Below, one piece after another: positions 47,301 through 60,342 of a stretch of DNA of 64,000 bases (positions are counted from its first letter, which is position 1; every line of letters begins with the position of its first letter). The DNA comes from Pestalotiopsis fici W106-1 (lineage: Eukaryota > Ascomycota > Sordariomycetes > Amphisphaeriales > Sporocadaceae). A model generated the notes under the pieces. It did not search any database and was not told where the DNA came from. It saw only the letters and a program-made list of their open reading frames with translations. The stretch spans positions 310,001 through 374,000 of the forward strand of contig NW_006917101.1 in the NCBI RefSeq assembly GCF_000516985.1, read 5' to 3'. Made by a program: the position numbers and the translations under genes.

Positions 47301-48936
47301 GACATGTGTGGGTACAATCCCCACGGCCCACGAGTCCATTAGAGCCCGGTGTAACTCGTACCTACCACATCCTTCCTACTGCTTGTTATCCTTTCCTTTC
47401 TCGCTGGAAACGTATCCAATGTAAATCAATCCGTGATTGATCCTCACGCCGCCGCAGCAGCAGCAGCAGTCAATTGGTACCAGCACACATCCGTCTGGGT
47501 TCATCTCTATCTATTTACCTGGCCAGTTGGTTTCATTTTCAGTCCCCCCCATCTAAATCCCCCATCCCGTTCAACCAACCCCATGCTGTCGTCTATGCTA
47601 CTCATGCAGCCCTTCTTCTTCATAATCTGTCAGAGTGCTGCCGTCGTCTATTCTTCTCGTGAGAGAGCGAGGGAAGCAAGGAGTGTCCACTCAGCATACA
47701 GTCCATCGCTTGTCGTTGCCGGTCCTGTCTTCCACCCCACTCTGGATATTCCGAGTTCATGCCTCCCCATTTAAATTCAGTTTCATTGCTCCGGAGAAGC
47801 AGACAGCTTGGTCCGACAAGTTCTTGAGTTTGGGTCTAACCATTGTTTGGACTGCCAAGAGAAGGAGGAAAAGAAAAGCAAAAAAGAACAACTATATACC
47901 ACAGCCCAGCTCGACTCCGCAATCCTGCCTGCCAGTCTGTCTGCCTGTCAGCCAGTGTGTGCCCTTTGTTTTGTTTTTCCCCCGGGGTAGTGGTTACATA
48001 ACAGCTACCTTAACTTACCAAGCGGCATTGGAACTGTCCCTGCTGCCCTCCAACATTCCCATCTCCCGCTCATAGCGTTTGAGGCTCAATCCACCAACCT
48101 GGGTCCTGCAAGCAACTGATTGTTTCGCCGAGGCCCGGCCTGGCCCGAATCTCTGCCTTCTGGTGGCTGGAAGAATTATACGACGTCTAACAGAAACGAG
48201 TCACAGCCGACTGATGCCAAGAAGCAATATTCTTCCGCCTTATCTCATGCGTCTACCGACGTGCCCCTAGTACAGATCATCACACATTGAGACCGGTTGC
48301 TGCCATTTGAGGTGGATAACCTGACCTAGGTTAGCACCGTTGTCGTCGAATCGCAACCTTAATTCTGCTCGCGTCCTTAGTTGCGAGCAAAAGCTAAGGC
48401 TATTACTACAACATACTACTATATTGTTGTCGTCAGGGAAGACGCCCACTACATCGCCTACCTACTTACCGTCAAACACATATTCTCCGAGCGCACAAGG
48501 TGCCCCGCTGCAACGGTCCTACCAGATCGCTACGCTGTATTGGAAGCTGGGACACCACCAATGAGATATCCCGTAGCTGACATCTAGCTTCCCAGCTCAG
48601 CTCCACCGTCTTCCGTTACCTGGGCCAAGGCAACGTTCCTCCTGCTAGGGTATTTACAAGTTGAGACTGTTTAATAAGAAATAGTCCTGTGCCTCTTGCT
48701 CGGTCTGGCGGTTTCTCCTCTCCTGTGCTGGTACTTCTGTCATGCCCCAGGACTGTCTCCGCCCCTTTGCTATATCTTCTTTCCACGGCGTCAAAGGCGT
48801 GTCACTTAAGGCGAGTAGACCTCAGCCTACGACGACTGACCGGCCTGGACACCGCCTTTCACTCTAACCGTCAAGGTGCCTACGGTTGTTTCGTTCGACA
48901 GACACTTGCCAAAGCACCCGTAGGGAAAACAGCGAG
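44360..48936. other. 4.6 kb gene-poor region before the quinate-repressor-like gene
   Basis: It contains a decayed coding trace at about 45085-45500 and another short one near 46570-46740 (plus strand, IIPDRAFQDHGTELLDIS and NVYIGTDVGRIPGK, then TGA). The last 1.4 kb are rich in C/T and hold a GCAGCA run near 47453 and long pyrimidine stretches, the expected leader and promoter of the following gene. Frames such as 47433-47774 and 47635-48075 are therefore not called. Confidence 0.45.
45085..45500 (+). pseudogene. possible decayed coding region
   Basis: One frame reads SYDLSGSFTSSFDAQHYTEQ and EWLQESKSKLAPDQAVVVMP, meets two TGA codons near 45262-45276, then resumes in the same frame as HEENVSFEFFMGAVRYGIAA, SHHFQVGPRFLLASDNPSEA and GYQMSISELHRNQW to a GTAAGC donor-like site near 45490. 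Both TGAs lie where CGA would fit. The amino-acid composition is protein-like but the family is not recognised. Confidence 0.35.
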
Positions 48937-51204
48937 ATGGCCACCGTAGTCCAAAAGTTAGACGCCGGCCCGCCGCCTGTGCGGCCTCTGAGTGTCAACG
49001 GTGTGCCGGGGATCGAAATGGACATTGATCGGCGATCGATGTCACCGTCCATGAATGGAGTTAAATTTGGCAGCGGACCAAAGAGGGGCGATACCCGGAT
49101 TGTGGTCATTGTATTTGGTCCTGGGCAAGAGAACATTGTTTCGGTCTTTGCTGATGTTCTGGGGAAATCATATCGCCTAGCTGATGGATTCGGCAGCATA
49201 TCATCGACAGATAAGGACGTTGTGATTGGGATGGCCGCAGACAAGGCAAAGGAGGATATCACTGCACGCGCCAAGAATATTGTGGTTGCCATCAATGCAC
49301 ATAATGTCAACCAAGGGATGCCGCCGGATGCCCAGCTATCGGCCGAGTGTGATTACGAGTTTCTGTACTCAGAGGCGCCCTTCTTTCGTCGCGACCTGTC
49401 ACGCTTCACTTCCTTCGTCCTTGGTCAGATTAATCACCACGAGGCCTTGATGGCAAAACCAAGGACCTACTTCATCTCGACGACATTTCCTGATGTGCAT
49501 GCAGCATTGCCTAACATAGATATCCTCACAGTTGGCGCTGACGCTGTCGAGTTGCGCGTTGATTTACTAAAAGAGCCGTTGAGCGATGGTACATTTGCCC
49601 CAGTTCCAAGCCTGAGCTATATTGGCGAGCAACTCATGCTGTTGCGACAAAGGACCGAATTGCCCCTGATCTTCACAACTCGCTGCACAAAGGAGAATGG
49701 GCGGTTCCCCATGGACAATCCCGAGCTATACTACGAATACCTGTATCGAGCAATCCAATGGGGCGTCGAATATATTGATGTCGAGGTATGGCTACCAGAA
49801 GCCATTCGCCAAAGGCTGTACGAGCAGAGAGGCAATAGCCGTATCATGTCAGCCTTTCACGATTTCTCCTTCACCTTCAAATGGCCTTCGGTTCAGGCAC
49901 AATCGATTTTCCTCGAATCACGGAAATATGCTGATATCGTCAAAATGATTGCCTTTATCAATGAGCACAACGAGAACTTTGAGATGGAGTATTTTCGGTC
50001 CAAGATCCGAGCCGAGTACCCAGACGCGCCGCCCCTTTCGCTGGTGAACATGGGCGAGACGGGACAGTTCTCCCGAACATTGAACAAGGTCTTTACTCCA
50101 ATCACACACCCGCTCTTGCCCATCATTGCAGCTCCGGGTCAAATGAGTGCTGCCGAGATCAACGCTGCACTGTCTCTATTGGGCCAGCTGCCAAAAAGAA
50201 ATCTGTATGGCATCAATAGTCCATCATTGAGAGTCGCAGCGCCCCAGGCTCCTTTTTACGAAAAGTGCTTCAACGAACTCGGCTTGCCTCATCAGTTCGC
50301 CGTCGTGGAACGACAGACACGAGGACCTTCATGCGTCGAAGCCTGGTGTAATCAAAAGGCGTTTGGCGGCGCATACCTGAACCCTCCCGTGTCCTACACA
50401 AGCTTGATGCACAATAGTAATGTCTTCTCACGACTCAGGAATGGTGCGGGCCCTATCCTAACGGAAGCGGCCCGCGTGATCGGCATGATAGACACGATCA
50501 CGGTACGTTCAAGCTCGAATCACGCACCTGAGTCGGCGCCGGCTTCCATTCCATCGAGCCCTACACGAAACGGCGAGGCACGTCACAGATCGGTACTGTC
50601 ACAGTCGAGCTCAGGGCTGCCTCCTCACTCGTCTCTAGTCTTTGATAACGCGACTTGGCGTGGCATACTCAGCACACTGACGCGTGATCTTGCGCCGTCG
50701 GCTTATTTTGGACGCACAGCACTGGTTCTAGCAACGAGCTCAGACGATGCGGCGTCCGTCATCTTTGCTCTCAAAGCCCTCCAGGTTGACAAGGTGTACA
50801 CCGTCGGTTTCAAAACACCGGTTGCACTCTCAAGAGGTATGACGATTGAGCCTTTCAATTCTCTAGAAAGCCTCCAGAGAGCGCGTATGGTTGGGGACGA
50901 GGCGAGCCCATTCGTTATTGTCTCTGCCCTAGGCCCTGAAAAGGGTAACATTGTAGGCATGCTACTGCGTGTCTTTGGAGGCACAAGGAGTCCTTCCTCT
51001 ACAAACACCCGTAAGGTCTTCCTCGACCTAGCAGATGGACCTAGAAAGAGTGATCCAGGCACTATTGCCGAGCAGAGTGGATTTGCTGCTTATGGGGTCG
51101 CTGACGTTGCAGCATTTACGACCGTTGAATCACTCAGGCAACTCGTCGGACAGAATGTGCCATATAGTTTTGTGCGCCTAGCCAGTGGACGCGGCATCTT
51201 CTAA
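48937..51204 (+). CDS. qutR: quinate-repressor-like AROM homologue (kinase-, dehydroquinase- and shikimate-dehydrogenase-like)
   Basis: A single exon of 755 residues with the three-part layout of the fungal quinate repressor (QUTR/qa-1S), which derives from the C-terminal half of the pentafunctional AROM enzyme and represses quinate-utilisation genes. Residues 1-170 hold a shikimate-kinase-like region whose P-loop has decayed ([13 protein letters not shown]; no GKS/T). Residues about 180-430 are type I 3-dehydroquinase-like and keep Glu205 (AVELRVD), His308 (SAFHDF), Lys336 (DIVKMIAF), Arg380 (MGETGQFSR) and Gln402 (APGQM). The rest is shikimate-dehydrogenase-like but lacks the substrate SxS and the NxTxPxK lysine (YLNPPVS instead). 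An AROM enzyme is ruled out by the missing synthase domains and P-loop. Quinate genes are not in the window. Confidence 0.83.
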   Translation: MATVVQKLDAGPPPVRPLSVNGVPGIEMDIDRRSMSPSMNGVKFGSGPKRGDTRIVVIVFGPGQENIVSVFADVLGKSYRLADGFGSISSTDKDVVIGMAADKAKEDITARAKNIVVAINAHNVNQGMPPDAQLSAECDYEFLYSEAPFFRRDLSRFTSFVLGQINHHEALMAKPRTYFISTTFPDVHAALPNIDILTVGADAVELRVDLLKEPLSDGTFAPVPSLSYIGEQLMLLRQRTELPLIFTTRCTKENGRFPMDNPELYYEYLYRAIQWGVEYIDVEVWLPEAIRQRLYEQRGNSRIMSAFHDFSFTFKWPSVQAQSIFLESRKYADIVKMIAFINEHNENFEMEYFRSKIRAEYPDAPPLSLVNMGETGQFSRTLNKVFTPITHPLLPIIAAPGQMSAAEINAALSLLGQLPKRNLYGINSPSLRVAAPQAPFYEKCFNELGLPHQFAVVERQTRGPSCVEAWCNQKAFGGAYLNPPVSYTSLMHNSNVFSRLRNGAGPILTEAARVIGMIDTITVRSSSNHAPESAPASIPSSPTRNGEARHRSVLSQSSSGLPPHSSLVFDNATWRGILSTLTRDLAPSAYFGRTALVLATSSDDAASVIFALKALQVDKVYTVGFKTPVALSRGMTIEPFNSLESLQRARMVGDEASPFVIVSALGPEKGNIVGMLLRVFGGTRSPSSTNTRKVFLDLADGPRKSDPGTIAEQSGFAAYGVADVAAFTTVESLRQLVGQNVPYSFVRLASGRGIF

Positions 51205-51723
51205 ATGGACCCTCGGACAAGACTTCACAAGAATATATCAAACAGGAATCGAAATGTTTGCTGTTCGAAGGGTGCAACTGCATTATTCCTCGGGCATACC
51301 TTGTTTATGCTGGGTTATGCTGGATTTTCATCACAAGGGTTGGCATTAAGCTCCCGACGCGGACAAACGTGGCACAACTTCCTTGGGATGATGATTTCAA
51401 CATTGGTAAGAGATATAAATGAAGAAATAGGGGGTCGAATCACTTGGCGATTCTTGGCTCAGTGCTCCGAAAGGTGCGGCGAATGGTGGAGCGCAGTACA
51501 AGATGGACGGGGAAAGGAATTTGAATTATTTGCATAAGGAGCAACACAGATTCCGGGTGTTCAGACATTGGGCGGCGTCCTCTATTTTCTGGGAGCCTCG
51601 ATCGAAGCCACAGAGAGCGATCTACCTACGGGCTATACACACACACACATTGAACGATATGTGACCATTATTTCGGGGATCTGCTTCATTTCATTTGTCA
51701 TTCTTCTTGGTGCGCCGGACTGA
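51205..51723 (+). CDS. possible small membrane protein gene directly after the repressor
   Basis: An ATG lies directly after the repressor stop (TAA-ATG). The first frame gives GATALFLGHTLFMLGYAGFS and TWHNFLGMMISTL up to a GTAAGA donor (51406). A phase-0 acceptor at 51564 (or 51549) joins it to TLGGVLYFLGASIEATESDL and HTHIERYVTIISGICFISFV, ending ILLGAPD and TGA. The joined product is about 119 residues with three hydrophobic segments. Phase agreement and composition support real coding sequence. Against it, fungi do not make operons and a 3' leader of zero length would be odd. It may be the 3' end of an overlapping gene, a relic, or chance in the repressor 3' region. No family recognised. 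Confidence 0.35.
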
Positions 51724-54700
51724 TCCCGCGACTAGGTCTTGATTGGACTTTGAACATGTTCTATGTACATAGTTGAATAGATGTACACTTGTCACGCTCA
51801 TTGCTTGGATGTGCAGGCGTTGATTTATTTCTCAGAAAGTCAACATGTTTTCCGTAAGGATATCATCGAGTCTGTCTCCAGCAGTCATCTCCATTGCTAT
51901 TCAGTGAGAAGTGTATAAATCTCTTGTGAAACGCCTTTTCACAATTGGACCGAAGATTTCGTCTTTGATTGACATGATTTCCCTAGGCAGAGATCTCTAT
52001 TACTAGTTTGTTTTTATTTTTATTTTTATAAAACTCTTATGTACCGTGCGTTTGACTAAATTCATCATCAGCTGCAACTCGTCCTTTTCGATGAGCTTCA
52101 AGTGGCAACAGCGAACAGATATGACAAATATAAACCATACCTAATTATCTCCAATAACCCTCTGTGATTCTTGAGCACATCCGAGTCCTATAAAAGCCGA
52201 GGACATGTCTCTGTCAATACCGTCAAAAGGGTGATTCGTTTGGTTCGATGGTAGCTGTGTATAATTCGTTCAACATTCCGAGCATGGGGAATAAGTTTCC
52301 GATTGCAATCCTATGACATGGGAGATGTGATGCTAATTATGTTGAGGAATTGATGAAATTGTATTTAAATTGATTTTGATCATCCATTATCACCATTCTG
52401 TCTTTTTCTTCAAACGTTGAATTATTACACAGAAACGAATGACTTGGATCAAGTACTTACGACGACTTTATGAACTCACTGCTCCATGTATCTTCATGGT
52501 TCTTCAGCGTCGTGCTTTTGCAGCTACCCAGTTTGGGCTTATATACTCTTTTTCTCAAGCTTTTCCGGGTTTTCATAGAATTTTCTCTAAATCTTCAAAG
52601 GATTGTTCCTAACTATAAAAGTTGTATCCTCCTTGAGACCATTCACTTAGTGTCAAAGTTGGATAAAGGCCGTGAGTGGAAACCTTCATCCTTTATAAAC
52701 TTTGTTCATTCTTTACAAGTGAGGCATGGGAGTAACACAAGTCACCTAGATGTCCATACTGAATAACAAAACTCTAAATTCAACAGATTGACTCCTATTT
52801 CAACTTTTCAATGCCAAGACTGCTGCCCCTTTATCACCACGAAAGGCTTTTCTGACAGATCAGCACCGAAAGTCTCTGTGTGTGTTCATATATGACCGGT
52901 AGCCAGGAATAAATGAATTATTGTTGTAAGCATTCATATTGTGGCAGCTATTTCTCCAGATAGGTTGAGAATCATGACATCTTTCAACCGTACTACAATC
53001 GGTTATGAGCTCGGATCTGGAGATGTGATGACCACCTAGGATTACACATGTGGCTATATAAATTACATCTACAAGTCGGATCACCAAATTGCTCTACATA
53101 CGTATCTAGGCCATCTCTACATGAGTCATCGACCCAGAGCATCATGCGGTATGCTCCGCAATGACTTGCGCTATATTTCAATGTTGTCCGCCACCAGTGG
53201 CCACAGGTATACATATCTGACAAGGTGAATTGGTGGCGATACTTCACAGTGAGCCTTTGATCAACATGAGGGGGCCAATGTCAGTTTTTCCTATCTAGAG
53301 AGTCACAGTCCGGGAATATCAACATGTCATAACCAAGCTACTTGCCACTCTTTTGCAAGCGAGCTCAAATATTTATTGTGATATGCAAGCCAACTGCATA
53401 GGCCGCGCACCGCCACGTCGCACCGCCACTCACATGATGGTGACCTAGCATACGTTTTGCCACGACGTCACTTTCACCACTGGTCGTTCTTGAGATAAGA
53501 CAGGTATGGCATCAGCGTCATAACTACCAGGTGTGCTTACAGCTTACAGACAGCAGGAGTGCTTCGCCATAGGGAAGAGGGGGGTTGACGGGCTTGATTC
53601 TCCGTTGCTCTGAAAACGTCGGGGACATTTCGCTTGCAGATAAGAGAGAAGGAGAGAGAAAGGTGTGTTTGCGTCACCCACAATATTGTTTCTTGGTGAT
53701 CATTTTTCATGTCTGTGTGAAGTGGCGTCTGCATTGCTGCATCTTGTAAATGGGTGGGCAGATGAACTGGTAGGGAAAGGGACCTGCATAAGTTTTTGAT
53801 AGGGCAAGTAAAGTATTCTGTTCTGGCCCTGATCGTGATACAACTGCGCGTACCTGCTTTGGTAGCATGATGTCAGCAGCATTTGGTCGAGCGCCCTCCC
53901 CATGGTTGGACAGGCGCTTACAAAGGCACTCCACAAAAATTCTTTTTACTTTTTCGAACTTGGAGCTTGTGTCGCAAGCAGCAGCAGCATGTGCGTATGT
54001 AAAGTGTGGGAATATGCACATATTCCTATTAAGGGGTCCTGGCCATACTCGTGCGGCGCGCGGAGACGCAGGCTCCGAAATTGGGGTTGGGCAGGTCAGT
54101 TGCAAGGCTGGAAAAGGGTGCACCACTGTCGAGCATCTTTGTATCTTTCTGCAGTATCAAGCGCGTTAAATGTACAGCATGGAAAGGCAAATGGAGAACA
54201 GTAATAAGAACCCTATCCACTGCCGCGCAAGAGAGTGAGTGAGTGGCCCCACGGATGTGCTCCCGTCGATGCCTGTCCTGCTCCGGCCCTCGGCGATGGA
54301 GACATATTTGTAGCCAAGGTCCGATCCCGTGTGTAACTCGAGTTCAGAAACTGCCTTTCGAGGGCCGGACTTTCTTTATTATGTCTATGCATGGTATGGT
54401 ATGTCATGGGGTTAGGTATGAGGCTGATGCAAGATAAGTGTCCAGGTACCGGGTCGGTTGCTTGTGGCCACAATAAGTTTTGTGATACCCGACGATTATT
54501 GTGCAGACGTCTAGACACCTCACAGCAACCACCCGAGCAACCTGTCTCATGCCGTCAGGCGGTCTCTCTGCCCAATGATGCCATGCTTCATTTTATGTTT
54601 GGGGCGAGAACCCTTGGGAAAGTGGAGGGATGACTTCCGGATGACGATCCTCCAGGGGCGAAACAAGCACACATACATGCAGAGAGACATGAAGAATCAA

Positions 54701-57700
54701 AAGACAAATAAAGAAACCACTTCGTAAGAAAAGTAAAAATTTTATGAGCTTTACCGGTGACCATGGCACCGGAGCAACAACTGCAGTTAGTTGTACGAAA
54801 CACGCGATGCTCGGGTTACACGGCGGGAGGCTGTGGGAGAAAAAGCAAACGATCAACTTGAACTTGATTTCTTATTCCAACTACAAAGTACCAAGACAAC
54901 CGATATCCGTGCTACTATAGGATAGGGAACAATGCTATAACTGGATACTCGACAATGGACCTGAAGAGACTTGAAGTAGATATCTGACGACAAGAGAACA
55001 TGTAGTCGCACATGTCATCTTGGAAGAAGTGAGACATGCTATTGTGGTATGAATACCCGAGTCTCAATGATACCAGTCGCTTACAACTTGTACAGGGTTC
55101 GCACAAAGTTGAGATAGAGTATGCGTTTGACAAAAGCCAAGACTTGAAGATATCAAATTTGGTGGGTGCATTTATGACACGATCTCAACAACGGACCTGC
55201 ATCCAGTAGTTCAACCTTTTGGTATTTTCTTTCGGCTCACACCAGAAACAGATTTTGACAGCCCTCCTTTACCACCTAAATATGTGTAGGTATACGCGCA
55301 CGAATGAGCAGCCAAAGCTATTCACCAGGATGAACACGATTGCCGGGACGTCGGTAGTGATTACCGGACGACAGCCCCCCCTCTCCTCCCCCAGATTTGT
55401 GCTGGTGTACATTAGGGTGCGCATTGCTACCTAGGTATCTCTGGGCCGATTTGTCGCGCATTTACGGGTACGAGCTGGCTTCTAGTACGTGGTGCGCTTG
55501 GTAGGTAGGATTGTAATAGCGAATAACAACGCACATGATCTCTCCCCCTCCTCCAAAAAAGACGTAGACCGAAAAGAGAAGAATTGGGGAAAAGAAGAGT
55601 GTACGTAGCAAGCAGCGCCATGCGCTAGAAACCCTAAAAGTTATCTGCAGGGGAATCCCTTTCCCCAGATTTTGTTTTTCTAGTTACAAGATTCCGCGTC
55701 TGCATACACCGACACGCGAGTATACATTAAGCATATCTGCTATAATACAAGCCGTCATTATAGGGTTGCATGCTTGTGGCGTGAAAAGAAAACAGTCGGT
55801 ATGCTGACCCGACTTTTGGCATGCTCATGGGTCCTCTCCCTCTCTTCCCTCCCCCCCATTCGACACCCAGCTTTTCACACGCAAACGGCCGTAGGTACGT
55901 ACCAAGCTGTTACATACATGCTTTCGTGATATCATGTTCGGGTCCGTGATAGTGGGCCTCGATACGACCCGAGGAGTAAGTTTCCCGGTGATTGATCGCA
56001 ACAAAGCCCGAATTATGGTATAGAGATCGTAGCCAGCACCAGCTAGCAAGCGACTTGGCAACTCCAGCCGCTGGGGTTGCGACCAGTCCGAGGCCCCCCA
56101 AAAAAAAACAAGTCCCACATTTGATTTCATCTTGTGAAAAGGGAAGACAAAGACGACAGCCGGGCACTTTACGGTCAGCTACCTATAGCAGCGTGAAGAG
56201 ACGAGAGAGATTTTGGACAGCATAACCATCGAATCCAGGTTCATGTAATGAGATTGATCACCAATAGGCGGCATTCCCGCTTCCCCACAAGGCAAATGCC
56301 GCACGGTTTGGCAATGGGTTGTAAACATGTCCCCGTGTACACTACTACTTTGTACTCTCCGGGCTTTTTTTTTCTTAAACATACATCATATGAATCTGGA
56401 AGCACCCGGGGGGATCGGGAGTCGGGCGGAACCGTCTGCCTCTGGTTATTCTACAAGGTGAGGGCGACTGAAAGAAAAGGGTATGGAGTACATGCAAACC
56501 AGTTTCGCAACGTGCGTGAGCAACGTAAGCTCACAGGGGGTTTTCTATTAGCACTGCAGGGCTTGGCGTGTGTATACAGCATTTTTTTGCTTCCCAGGGC
56601 CAGATGCACGTCGTAAGCATTTTTAAATTTTTCTGTCAATGAGATCAAGTTTTTGTTCCCTTTCATGTTGCTGTGCGTACGTCAAAAGGGTACCTGACGA
56701 TCCGGACATTCTTTGCAAGGTATGTACCACGGCGTCGATCTGTCAAGACCGGTGCCAAGAGATTCTGCAACTGAAGTTGAAAGCCTGGGTTCAGAAAAAA
56801 AAAAAGGGCATACTGGCGGGCGGGCGGCATTGGGGCAACATGGTGCAAGTCAAGATTATCTGGTTTCAAGACGCGTGTCGGGGCGAGTCGTGCCTTTGAC
56901 ATTTTGTAATTGCTTTTTCATATCCTGTACTGAGGTTCACAGCTCAAGTACTTCTTCTTATTTCGCATTGCGCCGAACTGAAAATAGATATCGATGATCC
57001 TGTTCGTTTCTGCTCCGTCTGTGGTTTTTCTTCTGGTTCCCCTCTAGGAACAGGGGGCTAGCATAGACGGTAGTAGATCTCATCCGATTGACTTTCACCA
57101 AGTCCAGGCACATGGAACTCTCCCGCAGCCCACTTGCAGCCCGGATGTGGATTAAGCTTCGAGGTGCATTCCTCAGGGTGGTGAAACTTGAACAAGAAGA
57201 AGAAAAAATGATTTCTTCATTGCTCACCAGGTTATTTTAATTTTCACTTTTGATGAACACTCCCACGTTTTACAGAGTCCGATGCAATGTTCAATGCATG
57301 TCGGTACTATCTCTCTGCTACAGTCAGGCAACGAACGCCCTTGAAGAATGCCCGCAGTTTTACTTAAAAATCACAGGGGTTGATTCGTGCGCAGTTAGCC
57401 GCCATGAAGGAAGTGCAGAGCCGCCTGTTAGCGCTGCTTAGGCCTGACAGCAGGTATGTAGTATAATCGTTTCCTTCTCCAGGGCCCCCCTTCATTTCAC
57501 CACTGCCGGGCGTCATTGTTGTTCCCAATGTCGACAACGGGTATGAGTAAGTGGCGTTGGCGCCTGTGCTGAAAGGAACACTAGGCCAGACATATTGGTA
57601 CAGTCGTCTACAGAAGACCCCAGGCGGGCGAGCGGAATGCGACCTTCTCTTAGAGATGGGCCGAAAAGTCGCTGTCTTGTTGATCAGTTGCCATCGTAGT

Positions 57701-58903
57701 GAGTGCCGTATATTACCTAGGTACCTACACTAGAAATGCAAGCCGCTGCTGTATGTGACCTGCATTCGGTTATTAACTCCGTAGCCCAGCGTTTAGATAG
57801 CGGTTACATGCCTTGCTTGAATTGACCTTGGTCCTGGTTCCCTCTCTGTGCATAAGCGAGGGCTCGCTCCCAGCAGTGGCGTCCGCCGTTCCCGATGTCA
57901 CGCTTTTGGGGAGAGGAAAGAAAAAAAGAAAAAGAATCGAAGAAGCAATAATAGTCGCCAAGTAGACAGGCAGGTAGAGTCATCTTACACACAATCACTT
58001 TCGCCTTTTGTCTGGTCTCTTGGCCTTCCTCAGCCTGACGACTGACAAGGTGCTAAGACGCGCAATGTCAATGTACGGAGCTGGCCCTTGACCATGCAAC
58101 TCCAATATGCCGTTGCAACCCCCGCAAGACAGGTCACTTTTCCAATCTTCTCGAAGTAATTTTCAACGATCTTGTTAATGCACACCTCAAGGGTTTAAGG
58201 TAGATAGGTTAGTCCTCCGATCTCATATGAGGGCACAGACTGCACCAGAGTGCCGCCCCCTACGAACTATACCCCGAGTGTGATGATGGCAACGGTCCGC
58301 AAAAATCAAGACGGGGAACGCAGGCCTTATTTTACGCTCATAAAACCCCCGCCAGCATTAACACTCTGAACTGAGGTTCAAAGTCAAAGCAACAAGAGCG
58401 GTGACTGACCACTATCCCCTGATAGTCCGTATCAATCCAGTGCACACACAATCTGCGAAAGAAAAGTACTGTACATACCACAACCCGAGGCGCAAACTAA
58501 GTACCTACTCCGTAGCGCTGTCGAGGTGCGAAGTGGAAGGCCGCTGGGTCGGTGGACATGCGCCGGAGCTAACAACCGAGCACTACTGCAACTGACTGCT
58601 CTACGTACATACAACGTACGCAGCTTATTCGAAAAAAAGTGAATGTTACGTCCCCTCAGACGCACACCCTGGGAACTGGAACTTTCCAAGGTCAACAACA
58701 TGCCACCTGACTATCTGCTCGTTCTCCTTCCTTCTCATAATAAGGCCATGTATTCTCCTAATAGCAGATGATATATTCCGTAGTTCAAGGGAGTTTACGA
58801 CTTGCGAGTCATGAAAATGACCTATCAACTCAAACGGCGTGAACCTTTTGGACAATCTACCAGGTACGTGATGCCGTATAGAGAGTACTAGCTCTTTTCA
58901 TCC

Positions 58904-58924
58904 ACCTCCTCCTCCTCCTCCTCA
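58904..58924. repeat. (CCT)n microsatellite
   Basis: About seven CCT/TCC triplets in non-coding sequence. Confidence 0.85.
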
Positions 58925-60321
58925 ACGCGCCTTCTATAGATCGCTAGATCGCCCCCTCATGGGCCCCTCATGTTCGGACCGTCTTGGGCCGTTAGGCTCT
59001 CGAGAACACCCTCCTATGCTGATCATGATTGGATGTAAGCGCACTATTCCCACATGGCATCCGTCCAAGTCTCCAAGAAAGACCAGGACAGGACAAGCAA
59101 CCTTGGCAAAATGACCCCCCCCTCCATCTTTTGTCGCGACCGGCTACATCCCGTCCGAAGGAATAGGCTTGCGGTAGGTCAGTTAATGTACCTGGCAGAC
59201 GAGACAGACCCGGCAGTAAATCATTCAAGGACCCTGAAATTCTGCATTGACAAGTGATGTGTCTTTTCTCTGAGGACAAATCACGGGCGTGGATGATTTA
59301 CATAAACCTTGCCCGCCAGCTGCTTACTTCTATACTCATCAAAGGTTGATGATGGACTTGATGTGTTAGGTGTGTGGTGTGTCTTGTTCCCTCGTCAATG
59401 CAAGTTGAGACGTGTGCCATTCCATATCCCCATGCAAAGGCCCGCTCTTCTACTCTCTGTCTCTCTCTGCCCCTCCCAAAGAACCGAACAACATGAGATG
59501 ATGGACGTTTTACCCCAGATTTTCCCTGCGTACCTTTAAGCGGTAACGGACGATCAATGGAGTTACGTGCGGCGAAGGCAGCGCAGAGATCTGCAGCTCG
59601 GCCATCGGTCTAGATCCAGACTAGTTTCCATGCTCCCTAATGTCACAAGGTTCAAAAAGGACCTTTTGCGTGCTTTGCTGGATGCGATGTCCGATGGATG
59701 AGCTGATGGGAATTCTGTCCTGGGCTTTTTGCTCCGAATTTTGCTGCCCGTCGTTCATGTATGTATGCATTGTTTTTGCTTCCTTGCATCATTTTGCATT
59801 ATCTCGGCCCTTGACCCTTATTTTTTTTCCCCTTTCCCCCCGAAGAAACGGACTGAGTGGTATTGAGCATGACCTACATTGGATCAGAGTTTCTAGGATG
59901 GCTCTCTCTTACACGCAATCTCCAAGTTGAAATGTCAGACACACGTCGAGTTACAGAGGATATGAGTAGTAGTATAACCACTACTGTAGTGACAAGACTT
60001 TGTTACAGCGTACCTCGGGTATGCGGTCAGTGTGGATCTCTAATTTTATGCCCCCCTCGAGGTGCTACACTAGGCGTCGACCCTCCTTCTCGGGCTCCTG
60101 GCTAGTAGCTGAATCAAGTAGATGGTCGGGCTCGAGCTAAACTCAAAAAACTGATCCCAAAAGGTAATGCTTACGAGCCAGGGGTCCACGGGAGTGAGCA
60201 AACAAGCTGAAAAGTTACACTGCTTTTAACGGAATCGGTGCTTTTCCTTTAAGCTGTCAAGTGATCTTTGTTACTGGTTTTTTTTTATGCAGAAAATCTG
60301 TTCCCTCCCACCTCCACCCCT

Positions 60322-60342
60322 GTGACGACGACGACGACGACC
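60322..60342. repeat. (GAC)n microsatellite
   Basis: Six perfect GAC units; a short CA/CT-rich dinucleotide run follows near 60369-60393. Confidence 0.85.

Noticed and set aside
47433..48075. Two overlapping plus-strand frames before the repressor-like gene
   Set aside because: Pyrimidine-rich sequence with leader character; the translations are low-complexity and lack any domain.
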